Positions 53,701 through 64,000 of a stretch of 64,000 nucleotides of DNA are shown in pieces. The notes under the pieces are model-generated. The model saw only the letters and a list, made by a program, of their open reading frames with translations, ran no database searches and had not been told where the DNA came from. Origin of the DNA: Caprimulgus europaeus (lineage: Eukaryota > Chordata > Aves > Caprimulgiformes > Caprimulgidae); assembly GCA_907165065.1 (NCBI GenBank), contig OU015528.1:68801474-68865473 (forward strand). The letters are read 5' to 3'. Positions within the stretch are counted from its first letter, which is position 1. Every line of letters starts with the position of its first letter. Both the position numbers and the translations under genes were made by a program.

Positions 53701-56700
53701 AGGACTTCAATGTAGGCATTAGGAAAGCACAGACAAAACACAGCAGCCACCTGCTTTTTGGATCTGTCTGAATAACTGCAGGGAAGGAATGTAGAGAAGC
53801 TTCAGAGAATGAGAGGCAGAACTTGGAAACGAGGGGATAAGACTGAAAATAATAAAATTTGCCTTAGATTTGGACAGACAGGACAGCGTTGATACACTCT
53901 TCAGAGATGCAGTGCTGAGACCTTCCAGTGCATGCTGAAGAGCTTTATTTGATTTTAATAGTAAGAGAACAAGAGATAAGCAAAAATGTGTATTTAGACA
54001 GAAGGAGGACAGGTAGGGATTTGAGATAGGATTTATTGCCCAGAAGCATAAGGATGGCAGATCCTTTAGGGAGATCATCAGTGAAAACAAGTGCAAAAGA
54101 GGAAGAGACCTCAGAATAGCCATAGCAGTCCCAGAAGTGAGGTATAAGGAAAAGGAGACAGTAAAAAAAAGTCTTAAATTGCAGAGGAAGAAGATCTGTG
54201 ACCTTCTCTATGAAGGAAGCAGTGGATGGGGAATTCACTTAAACATGCTTTAAGGATTTAAAGTAGCCCCAAACCAACTGACAGAATAAGATGAGCTCCA
54301 GAAGGATGGAATACCAGTTCCTAGCTAGAGAAAAGTTGTGTGCAAAAAGCTTGCAGAAATAAAAAAGTTGTATGCAAAGAGCATTTTGACAAATAACTTT
54401 CCATTGCTGTTCTTCCCTGATGCCTGATGATGATATGACCTGTTAAGATGATATCATGGTATCATGAATAAGAATAAAACAGAAAATATCATGTTTGTCC
54501 CATAGCTACTTTCACTGAGTGTCTAACTAGCACTGGATCTTAGAAGCTACTCTTTACATTTGTTGAGGCTGTGCGTCCTCTAGTGCACGCTGTGACAAAA
54601 GCACATACCAGTCCCATTAGTAATTGCTGCTGGTAATCTTCCTCTTGAAAGAGAGGTACTAGCCTTTCCTCTGAAATAAACAGAGCAAGAATCATTCAAG
54701 GACATAATGCTACAGAAACACTTCAAAGAGCTTTAAAAGTACTTAGAAACATACACAAACAAAACAGAAGTTGTGATTTGATCTACTCACCTATAGAACT
54801 AAAATAGTGAAGAATCAAGGACTGTACAAGAGAACTGAGCAATGGAAAATAACCCTGTATCTGCCATCTTCTCCCTCAAGTGTTTAACATTGCCCATAGA
54901 GGAACACAGACTTGTCACACCACTTCACTTGCATTACTCTTCTCTTTGGTATTTAAGGGAGAATTATCACAGTGTGGTGATTCAACAGAGCAAAGAGGGT
55001 CAGAGAACCTTCTGGTAGCATCAGTGCAGATGCATATGCTGTTTAGAACTTTCCATTTACGAACAAACAAGCCAAAACTACTACATGGGTTTTCCAAGAA
55101 AATGGCTAGAAACAAAGTATTTACTCCACAGAATCATCTCCCACTTTCCTGGGTCTCTCCCATGGTCCAGCAGCTTGTTCTTCAGATTTACAGACCACTA
55201 AGTAAAATAACTCAACTTCTCTAACTAAATCAAAGGAGGTTATAGTATCTACTGAAATTTAATACTGTGTATTTGCTAATCAGTGCTTCCTATCTACTAA
55301 CAAGAAGAATAACAATCTCCTGTTTCACTATGTAGCATAAAATCAAGTCAACTTTTTACAGACCCAAGTGCTAAATTTTGACAAAGTTCTTTACAGTCAT
55401 CTTTGCTCACCTTGAAATATATTTACTCCACCACTTAGCAGCATAAAGACCTATGACGTGAAGAAAAATCTACCAGGAAGATACACTACACTGATGCTTG
55501 TTCATGGCTGGCAGCTATCTAGAAATTCTCTAGAAACAGTTAAACATCTGACTTCTTTATCAATAAGCACCTTTGGAAAACATGAACCTGAGGCTAGCAA
55601 AGTTGATACAAGGTCTCTCAAAGCCAGAGCCCACAGCAATAACCAGCAGTGGAGCTGACGACCCGTGTTAGGGACTGGAAATAAATGCACTGAAAATTCT
55701 TCATAATAAAAGTAGTGAACAGGACTTACATCAGCATCATTTCACAGCACACAGTGTCAGGGCACATAGAAGGCACTAATATGTGAACAACAGGAACATA
55801 TTTTACTACTAAATTCAGTTTTACTTATTTGTGACAGAAGAACTGAGCATCACAAAAATCTCAAGTGTTCCCAGCCTAGGGAAATTACATGTCTGCTTTC
55901 TCTACACCATGACTTTTCACCAGCCATAATCTCCTACTGTGCACAAGTTCTAGAGTTGCTAAGGCAGCTGTAAGTGGACAAGACTCAACAGTAACATGGC
56001 ATCATTGATACTCTGCCCTAGGAGAAAAATCCTGAAGAAGAAATCCTTAGGCAGACAAAGGTTTCCTGCTTATGTTGTCAGATCCAATATGATGTAGGAA
56101 CTTTATTTTCAAAGGTTTCCTAGTCAGTATATGTTCCTACCACTACTATCAGAAAGAAAGTATTCCTCTACTTTAATAACTGCTCATCTTAAGGCCTGGA
56201 GCTCTTCAATGCTGAAAACACACACAGCAATTTATTTTCAGCCAACAGCTAGATGGAAATATTCTAATACACCTGACAAGCTAAGGCATACATCAAGACG
56301 AATTTTACTTACCAGAGTCCCAAGTGTCCAGATGAGAAAGCACCCTGGGGTTTGAAATGAAAATCATATTGTTTCACATGTATTACTCTAAAGGATTTCA
56401 TAAGGACATTAAAAACCTTAAATGACCCTTTGGCCTTTGAAAGACAGCTAAAGAAATCAAAGAACTGTATATGCGACTACTTTTAGTAAAGATAATAAAT
56501 TGCATTTTAAAAGTTCTACCTGCGTGGGTTGCATAAGAATAACTCTTTGTGTCTACCATAAATTCCCTAGCTCGAGAGGCCTGCATATTTCATTTCATGC
56601 TGTAGTGATTACGATTCCAATAATTGATTTTCAGTTGAATAATCTTCTTTACAGTAAGATATCTAATCAGATACCTAATCAACTACTGAAATGGCACATT

Positions 56701-59700
56701 AAATCCTTCAACGTATTTAAAGTGATAACAAAAGGTAAATATAATAGAAAATGCTACCTACTTTTTGGCATTTTCAAAAATATTCCTCAAGTACGCTGAG
56801 CCTCTTCTCTCCTCTCTCTGGTTTGTAAACAAACAAAAATCCTCAAATGAACAAAGTAGAAGGCCAATTAAAATACTCCCTGATAAAATGCAGTTGAGAA
56901 ATGAAGCTTTTGTTTAGTTTTTCGCTTTATTTTAATGGAGTAAGACTTACAGGCAACCATCTTATGAGTAAAATGACTGCAAGTCTTTGCACTTCTCATG
57001 ATCAGATTCCCATTTCTTCAACCCCTGCACTCCCCCCCCTCCCCCCAAAAAAAGTTAACTCTTCTGTGTTTGGCTTTAAAACATTCACTTCAGAGGCAGC
57101 TCAGGAGACTGTTTCAGTGCATGCATACTTACCTCTTCTGAAAGGTTACGCCATTCCCTCCTGAGCACATTATTGTGGTAATGCAAGTGTGGCTCTGCAT
57201 ACTTCACACTCTCCAAGTTTGAGTTGAGTTTCTCCCAGTAGCCTTTGGAGTTTTGGAACTGCAAAGTATTGCACGGAAAGCATGAATAACAGACTGCACT
57301 CTTAAAAAAAAATACCTGCTCACCCTCCCACCAATTTATTGGTAAGAACTGTGATTAATGTAGATTCATAACAATTTAAGTGAAAAAAGTTAAACAAAAG
57401 CAGTTACATTATTTTTTCCAGTAATTTAATTTCCTTGTTTTGACAGTAGGGGTAGCACTTACTTTAATGTGAGGTCAAGATTTGGTGCCTGTAATGCAGA
57501 TACTTTGCCACCTTAGGATCCTTTTAAAGTCACTGGGAAGAAATGAGTACTTCTAGATCATAATTCATGTGACCTATTTCAGGTATTTCGGATGGGGTGG
57601 GAAGAACTACACCACAGACTACACTGGCCATATTGTATAGACTTCCACTGACTGTAAAAGGAGCCTTAGGCAACTAACTTAGATGTAAATGTTTACATTA
57701 GGTAAAATAAATTCCATTCTTGGTTTCTAGTAGTCACAAATAGAGGAATACCACCATGACCCCAGTAACTGCAGGCTGCCACTATGTTCAAGCTGCATTA
57801 ATACCTACATTGCAAACATCCATTTGCCAATGTCAACAACAGTGCCTCCTCCCAGAAAAAAAATCCAAACATTTCCATAGCAATTCTAAAGCCTTTGACT
57901 CTAATGCTGAAATTAATTTAAACTCAGCTGTGAACAGACAGGAAGCAAAAAACCCAAACAAACACACACTGGTTTCCTGAGCTAGTTCTTGGACTGGGTA
58001 TAAAGATTTAAAGCCACTGTTTATAAATGGGGAGTGATGGGATCCCTGCTGACAAAGAGATGAGACTAAGGCAATTCTTTTTGGTAGTTTTAAAAAACCA
58101 AGATGGTACTAGCTGTTCTTGTCCCCTCTATATGCATTTACCTTCCCATACAGACACTACAGTAGTGACAACTGAAGGAAGAGAAGTTTGAGTTCACAAT
58201 ATTCCTCTGTCTTGCATTAACACACTGGATTTTGCTCTCTCTCCCCTACTTTTCTACAGTGACAATAACTTTAGACATAAGAGGACTTTAAAACCACTTC
58301 CCACTATAAACTACAGTTTGCCAAAGAAAATAAATTGCAGAGACTCAACCCTGCCAGCGCCAACTGTTGCTTTATTGTTGTAGCTGCAGCAAAGAAAAAT
58401 AAATCTCCTTTTTGCTTCATGTTAGTTATATTTAACAGCAGGAAATTAGGAGTGCATATGACACCATATGCTCACCCTGCTGGAGCCAACTAACAAGATC
58501 TACAACCTGCTACTGCGGTATGTTGCCTAAATCTTACCAATGTGAGATGAGAGAAACAGAGAATACAGCGTAAGGGTAACATCTAGTGACCGGTTTATGC
58601 AACTGCGGCAGCACCGCCACTGCAAAACTGCGCTCAGGCCACACAGGATTTTGTTTGATGTGTCGCAGGGGGAAGCAAGACAGCAAGTTTATTTCATATA
58701 TTAAGTCTGTAACAGGAAGTGGTACACTTCAGAATTAAAAGCAGACACCACTGAAAACCTGCACTGTATTAGATCTTATTAAGAAGTCAAAAGTTTAAAA
58801 TAAAGGATTATTTTCATAAATCTGTTATTTCTTGAGGATCATCAGGACTAGAAAGAGAAAGCTTCTTCATCTTAGTTGGTGTTTATTTTGCAGACATTTC
58901 TAGAGAGTCAGGAATTAATACATAAGCATGAACACCTAAAAGACATTGTATTACCAGAAGTGAAAGCAAAGCCTTATCAGGTTGCAATCCATTAACAGTT
59001 CCCATGACGCCTTTCAAAAGCAGTGTTGTTTTAACTGAAGACAAAGAGAGCTCTCTGCTATACCCCTCTGACAGGATGACAGGGTGCCAATGACCTTTAA
59101 GTGGCACACGTGCTCTCCCTAGGAACTGTAGTGCTGTCTCCTCAGCAGCGAAGGTATTCAAAGTGCTGTGTAACTGTAACTACGCAGTTGCACAGGCAGC
59201 TCCTCCTGAAAACGTGACTCTTCACCCGAATGGCTCAGCACAGCATGAGGGAAAGGCTGCCTTTTCCTGGGCTGGTCTCTCTTAACAACTGCTTGCACTA
59301 AACATCTTCACACTTCTCCTGGACCTCCTCCCATTTTCTTCCTTTCTTCCTCCTGCCCCTTCCTCCTCCCCTTCTGATCAAGCCTATGTGCACCCCTTCA
59401 AGTCTGGTTTCTGTGTTTAAAAAGGAAATAAATTAAAAAAAAAATATATGTATCAGACTCTTGTTAATGACAATCCTTATGTAAAGCTTTTTGACAATCG
59501 GACTCTGACTGTTCCCCTTTTCTCACAGACTCTCTCACAGACTCTCTCAGTAGCTCTTGCTGAACAGGAATTTAGCAATGAAACACACACCTGTTACCCA
59601 AATATCACAATTTTTTTTGTGAATATGGACAAAACTCTCCCAAAGGCTATCAACAACTCATGGGCTTGAGAACTCCAAAAAGCTTCTCAGACCAACAATT

Positions 59701-62700
59701 CACCAATGTTTCTGTGAAATGCCATAAAATTTTCCCAAAGAAATAGTATTTATAGGACCAGATTTGTCACCAGGGTCTGACTTATGTTGTTGTGATGCCA
59801 AAAAACACATCAACTGAAACCTCAACAACTGACCAGCTGAACTCGAGCTATGGTGGGTTTGTGTCATTGGAGTTGTACAAAGCAGCCAAAGCACTAAACT
59901 TTACCCTGCGTATTACCCTCATTGTCCTTAACTCAAGTGTCAGAGCAATTTGCAGTCAAAAGTAGCAGGAAATATTTGTCTTTAGTTCAACTCTGACCTT
60001 TTCAATCTGTTTAGGTTTCAGACAGAAATAGGAAATGAGTTCCACAATCAGGAATCAGGAAGTATAGCTGGTAAAGGCATTTGCCCCCAGGGGCTTGAGG
60101 TTTAATCTCAGACAAATTAAAGGCCTGCTAACTTTGACCTCAGTGAATTACAGGGATTATCTAGCAACAAATTTTCTCAAGATCAAATTTTCCCAGGTGT
60201 CTCAGCTCTCAGGGCAGCCTTCCCAATCAAAGCATGCAAAGCCCGATTCTCTGACAGCACTCGTGTGTCTGTAGCAGCACAGCTGTGATGCACGGCTGCA
60301 GACTGAGTGCACAGTGATTTCACTGATTTTAAGAGATTTTGTGAACACTGAAGCTTTATAAGCACTAATTATAAGCACTGGGGAGGAAACAGACTCTCAC
60401 CTCTTTAAAGTGCTACATGAAACAATATTGTCATGTATCCAGAGTCTATTCCCATGTGTTGCTGGGTACTGCTGGGTTCAAGCTCTGACACTTCACATTA
60501 GACCTCCACAATAAACTGCTGATTAAAGTCCTCTTTCAGATTTTGTAGGGGAATGCTTAGGAAAATTTCAAGTATTTCTCTAAACTGGAGCTGAGGGAAT
60601 GGAATGGAAGATGGGAAGGATCATTCTTGTTGCTTTCAACAGAAAGTACAATTTCCTACCCTAACAGCACGTGCCCTCGCCCATCCAGCTCACTGCCTCT
60701 TCCAGGCTTTGCAGGGGATGTGCCCAGATTTAGGTAGCCAAAGCCTTGACATCAGTGCAATCACAGGATGCTCTGGACAAAACAAAGCGAGAGGCTCACA
60801 AGCCACTAGTACCAATGGCAGCACAATGAAATATCCCTCAACGTGGGGATATGTCGAGGTATGTAGAAATCCTACATGTCTGTTGTACCAAGTCTACCCC
60901 CAGCAAATGATGTCACAAAGTGAAGAGGTATTAATCAATCTAACAAGAATTAATTATTGGAGGACCTTCCTTGTTGAATGGAAGAAGCCTCTTCAGAAAG
61001 GGAAAAAAATACATCTTTGAGTTAGCAAACATCAGTCTGAATAGCTGATATTTTAGTAAATGCTTCAAACAAGGAGATTTTCACCCCTATTTTTGGATAG
61101 GGCTGTGGGGACACTACTTCATTAGTATTTAGCACACTCCTACTCTACAAAGAAAAGAGCTCCTAACCTGCAAATATGAATGTGGTTTTACACTGGAACT
61201 TACCTCTAACACAGGTATAGAAATAATGTCTGTTGTACATGTTACCCCGGGGATAATCTATAAATACAGACAAATATAAGAATATAAATCATTTAGCATA
61301 AAACATGGGCCCCCTTGTCTATCTAAGTGAACCTCCATTACCCATTTCCTTTGTGAAACTAGCTAGCTAGCCAAAACTGTACATTCAGTTTTGACAAAAG
61401 GAAATATGGAAGACCTTCTCATTCATCTCATCTAAAAAAAGACAACACATTAAAACACTTGTCAGATCAGAGAAATTAAAATAAGCTATTTGCTCTAATT
61501 GCAGGGTCTTGCCTAAAGTTATTTTATTTCTACAGACTTACTTATAAATCTTACCTCTACTGATACTGTTTGCCTTGGAAATAACTGCATGACTTTGCTG
61601 GTTAAATATATTCTGTATTCATTATAAACCTTATACAATACGCAATAAATTAATACCTCATTATGAAAACTGAGAGACTTAATAATCCATTCCACTACAG
61701 TAGCTGTTCTTGTTCTATAAATGCTTTTACTTTTTGACAAAAAACAGGACTTGTGGAAAACACCACTAAGGTTAAGACTTGACAAAATAAAATAGGCATA
61801 ACACACAGATATGGATTTAGAGCATGTCTATGAAAAGGTAAGGCACATAAGTTAAAGATTATATTAAAGGAGAAAAAATAGACTCCCTCCAGCTATTAAT
61901 TAAAGTACCAGCTGGTATCTTACCTCAGTCCAGTCAAGCAGTGATGTGTAGGGCAAAAGTTTATCCAAGTTGTGAGCTTCTGGACACATTCTGCAGTACA
62001 GAGAGGCTAAATGCAATGTACAAAGATTTTTAAGGGTGAGACTGTATAAACCATCAGTTAACAAGAGTAGGTTTCACAGTCAGCTCTTTATCTAACACTT
62101 TTTTAGGGACAAATCCTGCTGTTGTCTCTGAAACTGCTTCCTCCATAGTAGAACTGGTCCCATTCTGTGCACAAAAGGAGGAAGAGAAGTCCAGATGGCT
62201 GCAGGGCCAGGTCAGCTGCTTGGCCACAGCTCAGCACTGCAGGGGACCTTCGAACAAAGGGTCAGGGCACAGGACATGCACTGACTAGGCTGAGGAATCA
62301 GATATTAGAAGATAGTATCATGATATGCCAAATCCTTATGAAAAGATTGTTTGGGCTGGGCCAGAGGAGTTTTGTTTCTCTGCTCCAGTACCAATTATTC
62401 AACTCCCAGATATCCAAGACAAAAGCCAGATGGAGAATTTGCTCTCCAGTGACCTAAAATAATGATAAATCTATTTGTCACACTAGACAGAAGAATGTAT
62501 TTGAAAAGTATTGCTGACAACCTGATTTTGAGAGACCTGTGCGTCTTCTAAACTACTGATATTGTCTAACACCACAAAAATGCAGGTCAGTTAATATAAA
62601 TCATAACCAAAAAAGTCTGGAAAGAAGAGAGTCAGTTTGTGACATTGTGGCTTCTCCCTAAATTACAACTAGGGTATGCAGGAAAATTCAGCAGGCAGGA

Positions 62701-63291
62701 AAAGAAATACCTACCAATGATAAATTCTTGAATGGGATCAAAAGAATGACATGTTGACAGGTTCTCAGAAATCCACCAAATAATCTGTCAGAATGAGAAC
62801 AGGGTGGTTTGTCACGTCTCTCTAAGCATGTGTTGTAAGAGACTGTAGAAACTTGTTTACAGTAGGTAACATGAAGTAATGATACAGAAATAAAATGTTT
62901 TCAGGAAAGCCTTGACCAATAAAGCAGTTTGGGCAGCCCAGCTGATGAGCCTCTTGGCACTGTGAAAAGGTACATGTGAATCAGGATTTTTCTTCTTTGG
63001 CTGATGATGACTTGACCTTGCTTTATATAAGACATTAGTCACTGAATAAACTTAAAGGAGGTTCTTTTCCCACCTGCATTTCCAAGTCTGCTGTGTGTTG
63101 GAAGTACAACAGAGCACAGTGTAGAGCAGCCAATCTCTCGCTGTCTCGTTTGCTGTTCTGTAGGAACTGCAGTAGGGCGCTGCCACTGATGCTCACAGCA
63201 TACACACTCCCTACGTGGCAATCCAAGACTGTTGACGTGAGCGGGGACCGGATGTAGCAGTTTTGCAACATGTCGATTTTTGCATCCTCAC
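41626..63291 (-). CDS. GSAP: GSAP gene model (gamma-secretase activating protein), C-terminal 16 coding exons
   Basis: Coding exons in transcript order: 63291-63074, 62784-62715, 62006-61924, 61257-61204, 57258-57133, 56817-56762, 56344-56313, 54670-54609, 52994-52899, 48409-48339, 47759-47665, 46552-46433, 45101-45040, 43094-42990, 42842-42749, 41726-41626. All introns are GT...AG on the - strand and every phase agrees, giving 480 residues plus TGA. Human GSAP is 854 residues; this part begins near residue 375, so the N-terminal beta-propeller-like half lies beyond the window. Known in mammals: GSAP is reported to bind gamma-secretase and the APP C-terminal fragment and to raise amyloid-beta output, with a 16-kDa C-terminal fragment as the active form; that role is debated. 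Exons 12-16 cover that fragment. Identified from recalled human sequence and convergent synteny with CCDC146. Confidence 0.93.
41727..42748 (-). other. GSAP intron
   Basis: 1.02 kb with no recognised feature. Confidence 0.8.
42749..42842 (-). CDS. GSAP: GSAP coding exon 15
   Basis: 94 bp from a cttacag acceptor to a tcaag|gtaatg donor. It encodes [20 protein letters not shown], then [11 protein letters not shown], matching human [20 protein letters not shown]. Two more AGs follow 5 and 8 bases after the acceptor; only the first keeps the frame. Confidence 0.92.
42990..43094 (-). CDS. GSAP: GSAP coding exon 14
   Basis: 105 bp (35 codons, phase 0/0) between actag and acgcag|gtaaga, separated from exon 15 by only 147 bp. 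It encodes [20 protein letters not shown], then [15 protein letters not shown], aligned to human LIGQKICRLWDHPMSSNIISR. Confidence 0.92.
43095..45039 (-). other. GSAP intron
   Basis: 1.95 kb. A poly-A run on the + strand lies at about 43101-43119. A GC-richer stretch at about 44040-44420 holds overlapping open frames on both strands that I do not believe are genes. Confidence 0.75.
45040..45101 (-). CDS. GSAP: GSAP coding exon 13
   Basis: 62 bp between ttatag and cctgag|gtaatg. The first two bases complete Asp; then [20 protein letters not shown]. This matches human [20 protein letters not shown] and contains the region where mammalian GSAP is cut to release its 16-kDa fragment. Confidence 0.95.
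45102..46432 (-). other. GSAP intron containing a CR1 fragment
   Basis: 1.33 kb. About 550 bp is a CR1 LINE fragment (45466-46015, listed). The rest looks unique. Confidence 0.85.
45466..46015 (-). mobile_element. CR1 LINE fragment, 5'- and 3'-truncated, broken reverse transcriptase
   Basis: The - strand encodes part of a CR1 non-LTR reverse transcriptase in two overlapping frames. The upstream piece (46002 down to about 45730) carries [19 protein letters not shown] and [14 protein letters not shown]. The downstream piece carries [20 protein letters not shown] and the palm motif FVDDTKLGG, where A is usual instead of V. The switch of frame near 45725 indicates an indel, so the element is dead. 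It lacks the CR1 5' region and the 3' UTR with its tail repeat. It lies in a GSAP intron on the same strand as GSAP. Non-viral retrotransposon; its presence supports a bird or other sauropsid origin. Confidence 0.93.
46433..46552 (-). CDS. GSAP: GSAP coding exon 12
   Basis: 120 bp between tcatag and ctgaaag|gtacag, with two bases completing Gly at the start and one base of Asp at the end. It encodes [20 protein letters not shown], then [19 protein letters not shown], very close to human GVQCLPLHNLLHCIDSGVLLLTET. Start of the conserved GSAP C-terminal family region. Confidence 0.96.
46553..47664 (-). other. GSAP intron
   Basis: 1.11 kb with a short T-run at about 46594-46608. No other feature. 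Confidence 0.8.
47665..47759 (-). CDS. GSAP: GSAP coding exon 11
   Basis: 95 bp between atacag and cctg|gtgagt. The first base completes Phe. It encodes [20 protein letters not shown], then [11 protein letters not shown], matching human [19 protein letters not shown] and LPLPPG. Found through splice sites and phase. Confidence 0.95.
47760..48338 (-). other. GSAP intron
   Basis: 579 bp. Nothing recognised. Confidence 0.8.
48339..48409 (-). CDS. GSAP: GSAP coding exon 10 (71 bp)
   Basis: 71 bp between ttttag and tgctt|gtaagc. It encodes [20 protein letters not shown] and then TFC, leaving two bases of Phe. Aligned to human LDLICHIVETNWRKHNLHSW. Confidence 0.88.
48410..52898 (-). other. Largest GSAP intron in the window
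   Basis: 4.49 kb of mostly unique AT-rich sequence. Several open frames of 60-137 codons exist on both strands (for example 48681-49159), with no splice context or similarity I recognise. Confidence 0.75.
52899..52994 (-). CDS. GSAP: GSAP coding exon 9
   Basis: 96 bp (32 codons, phase 0/0) between ttctag and aacctg|gttagt. It encodes [20 protein letters not shown], then [12 protein letters not shown], matching human MVSELKDHFLRHLQGVEKKK and VLDYISKL. Confidence 0.93.
52995..54608 (-). other. GSAP intron
   Basis: 1.6 kb. A purine-rich + strand section (about 53700-54240) yields two overlapping antisense open frames of 97 and 134 codons that look like composition effects. Confidence 0.75.
54609..54670 (-). 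CDS. GSAP: GSAP coding exon 8 (62 bp)
   Basis: 62 bp between tttcag and gggactg|gtatgt. The first two bases complete Glu; then [20 protein letters not shown], matching human RLTPLLQEEDSHQRLLMGL. Confidence 0.93.
54671..56312 (-). other. GSAP intron
   Basis: 1.64 kb. Nothing recognised. Confidence 0.8.
56313..56344 (-). CDS. GSAP: GSAP coding exon 7 (32-bp exon)
   Basis: Only 32 bp, between ccccag and actctg|gtaagt. The first base completes Lys; then [10 protein letters not shown] plus one base, corresponding to human VISNLEARNLG. Accepted because both splice sites are good, both phases fit and the short peptide aligns between well-supported neighbours. Confidence 0.85.
56345..56761 (-). other. 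GSAP intron
   Basis: 417 bp. Nothing recognised. Confidence 0.8.
56762..56817 (-). CDS. GSAP: GSAP coding exon 6 (56 bp)
   Basis: 56 bp between aaccag and aaaaa|gtaggt. It encodes [18 protein letters not shown] and leaves two bases of Lys; matches human KTGKRRSAAYVRNILDNAVK. The acceptor is followed by AGAGAG, so nearby alternative AGs exist, but this one keeps the phase. Confidence 0.88.
56818..57132 (-). other. GSAP intron with C-run/A-run
   Basis: 315 bp. An interrupted poly-C and A-run lies at about 57030-57053 on the + strand. Confidence 0.8.
57133..57258 (-). CDS. GSAP: GSAP coding exon 5
   Basis: 126 bp (42 codons, phase 0/0) between tttgcag and gaagag|gtaagt. It encodes [20 protein letters not shown], then [18 protein letters not shown], almost identical to human [20 protein letters not shown] and VVRREWHNLISEE. 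Confidence 0.96.
57259..61203 (-). other. GSAP intron
   Basis: 3.95 kb. It has a small CpG cluster at about 58560-58640, a C/T-rich stretch at about 59310-59380 and a short direct duplication at about 59525-59550. Nothing gene-like. Confidence 0.75.
61204..61257 (-). CDS. GSAP: GSAP coding exon 4 (54 bp)
   Basis: 54 bp (18 codons, phase 0/0) between ttatag and ttagag|gtaagt. It encodes [18 protein letters not shown], aligned to human EIPGITLVTEDIALPLMKVL. Confidence 0.88.
61258..61923 (-). other. GSAP intron
   Basis: 666 bp. A 95-codon antisense open frame here (61519-61806) is not supported as coding. Confidence 0.8.
61924..62006 (-). CDS. GSAP: GSAP coding exon 3
   Basis: 83 bp between atttag and actgag|gtaaga. 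The first two bases complete Ala; then [20 protein letters not shown] and SLLDWTE. Matches human SSYWSIYSETSNMDKLLPHS. Confidence 0.92.
62007..62714 (-). other. GSAP intron
   Basis: 708 bp. Nothing recognised. Confidence 0.8.
62715..62784 (-). CDS. GSAP: GSAP coding exon 2 of window
   Basis: 70 bp between tgacag and tcattg|gtaggt. It encodes [20 protein letters not shown] then FII plus one base, matching human IQWVSENVSTCHSFDLIQEF. Confidence 0.94.
63074..63291 (-). CDS. GSAP: GSAP coding exon 1 of window
   Basis: 218 bp between ttcttcag and atgcag|gtggga. The first two bases complete a codon from the next exon upstream. It includes [15 protein letters not shown], then [20 protein letters not shown] and ALHCALL, matching human NQSSLLQFLQNTRLDCEKMALLHCLLL. 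Upstream GSAP exons must lie beyond the right edge. Confidence 0.93.
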
Positions 63292-64000
63292 CTGAAGAAC
63301 ATTGGTTGGAGAATAAAAAGGGCTAACAACATAAAATTTGCCTGCTACCAGTATTTCTCTTAAGACCCACAGGTCCCCAGCAGTAAGAAATAGTCTGCCC
63401 CTTGTACGAACTACCCTTATATTATGTTGAAGAGGAAGAGGAATGGTACTGGCTGGGTAAAGGAAGTAAATTAAGAGCACAGTCCATACTCAGTTCTCTC
63501 CTTCCCTACTGCTGAAGCAGAGAAGGTGTACAGATTTGAGGCTTATAATGCGGTCATAGGACAAATCAGGGTACAGAGGATGGAACAGAGAATGGAACAA
63601 GGCTAGTAATAGAGCTACAACACTAGAATTAGCACCTAAGCATATTAACACAGTTCAAACTGCTCACATGCAGAATCACAATACAAACTTGAATTGGTGG
63701 ACCTCTTAACAATCAATCTCAATGGCCAGAACAGAAAAGTTCTGCTCTATGATTACTGATTGAAGTATCAGATCAAATCCACTTTCTTTATGCTAGTTGT
63801 TTCACCATCACAGTACTATACAGGAGGATTCCAGACCCTGTGCATCAGAGAAATCAGGTTCATCACACAACAGCGATGCTTTCCACTCATTGCTAGCAGA
63901 ACAGTATTTCCTTACATACATACAACAGGTATTAGGTTCCTGTGGTGCTGCTCCTGCACCAGTTCCCACTACTTACCTTTCCTTCATGCAATCAAAATAA
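63292..64000 (-). other. GSAP intron to the window edge
   Basis: 709 bp. I searched for the preceding GSAP exon (equivalent of human LDYYVAVYLPGHFFHLLN) and did not find it here. Confidence 0.7.

Noticed and set aside
53719..54238. Leu/Ser-rich antisense open frames (134 and 97 codons)
   Set aside because: Purine-rich + strand makes the - strand look hydrophobic and open; frames overlap each other and lack splice support.
60604..61020. 138-codon + strand open frame
   Set aside because: Antisense in a GSAP intron, no domain or similarity recognised.
63977..64000. Possible 3' end of the next GSAP exon (a good gtaagt donor on the - strand near 63,976)
   Set aside because: Its phase does not match the exon starting at 63,291 and the residues do not align with the expected human segment.

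Overview
The window looks like bird nuclear DNA, or that of a close reptile relative. It is AT-rich, with short coding exons separated by introns that have GT...AG boundaries. The recognisable interspersed repeats are CR1-type LINE fragments: a truncated reverse-transcriptase piece near 45.5-46.0 kb, a detached CR1 3' end near 3.2 kb and an antisense CR1 3' region near 6.9-7.05 kb. CR1 dominance and fairly compact introns point to Aves. I cannot name the species. There is no bacterial-type gene content, no CRISPR array, and no rRNA or tRNA that I can see.

Two protein-coding genes fill the window and converge tail to tail. On the + strand, 2696-39889, are the last 17 coding exons of CCDC146, a long coiled-coil protein of centrioles, centrosomes and the sperm flagellum. 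All 17 exons join in one frame into 903 residues and a TGA stop; about 50 N-terminal residues lie upstream of the window. On the - strand, 41626-63291, are the last 16 coding exons of GSAP (gamma-secretase activating protein). They join in frame into 480 residues, including the whole C-terminal region that becomes the 16-kDa fragment in mammals. The N-terminal half lies beyond position 64000. Stop codon to stop codon is about 1.74 kb, and the 3' UTRs may overlap. The order CCDC146(+), GSAP(-) is the same as in human.

Region by region: 1-2695 is CCDC146 intron or upstream sequence; 2696-39889 is CCDC146, with a (TTTTA)n array near 13.7-13.9 kb, an (AATAT)n array near 25.1-25.3 kb, an extended pyrimidine tract near 20.1-20.3 kb and a GC-rich patch near 34.4-34.7 kb; 39890-41625 is the shared 3' region with several poly(A) signals; 41626-63291 is GSAP, with a same-strand CR1 fragment in one intron; 63292-64000 is GSAP intron.

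Identifications rest on comparing the translated exons with the human proteins as I remember them, plus exact splice-phase consistency; no search was run. I found no credible undescribed gene system. The observations most worth checking are the GSAP cleavage motif split over an exon junction, a 32-bp GSAP exon, a tandem acceptor before GSAP coding exon 15, the two pentanucleotide arrays, and possible 3' UTR overlap of the two genes.
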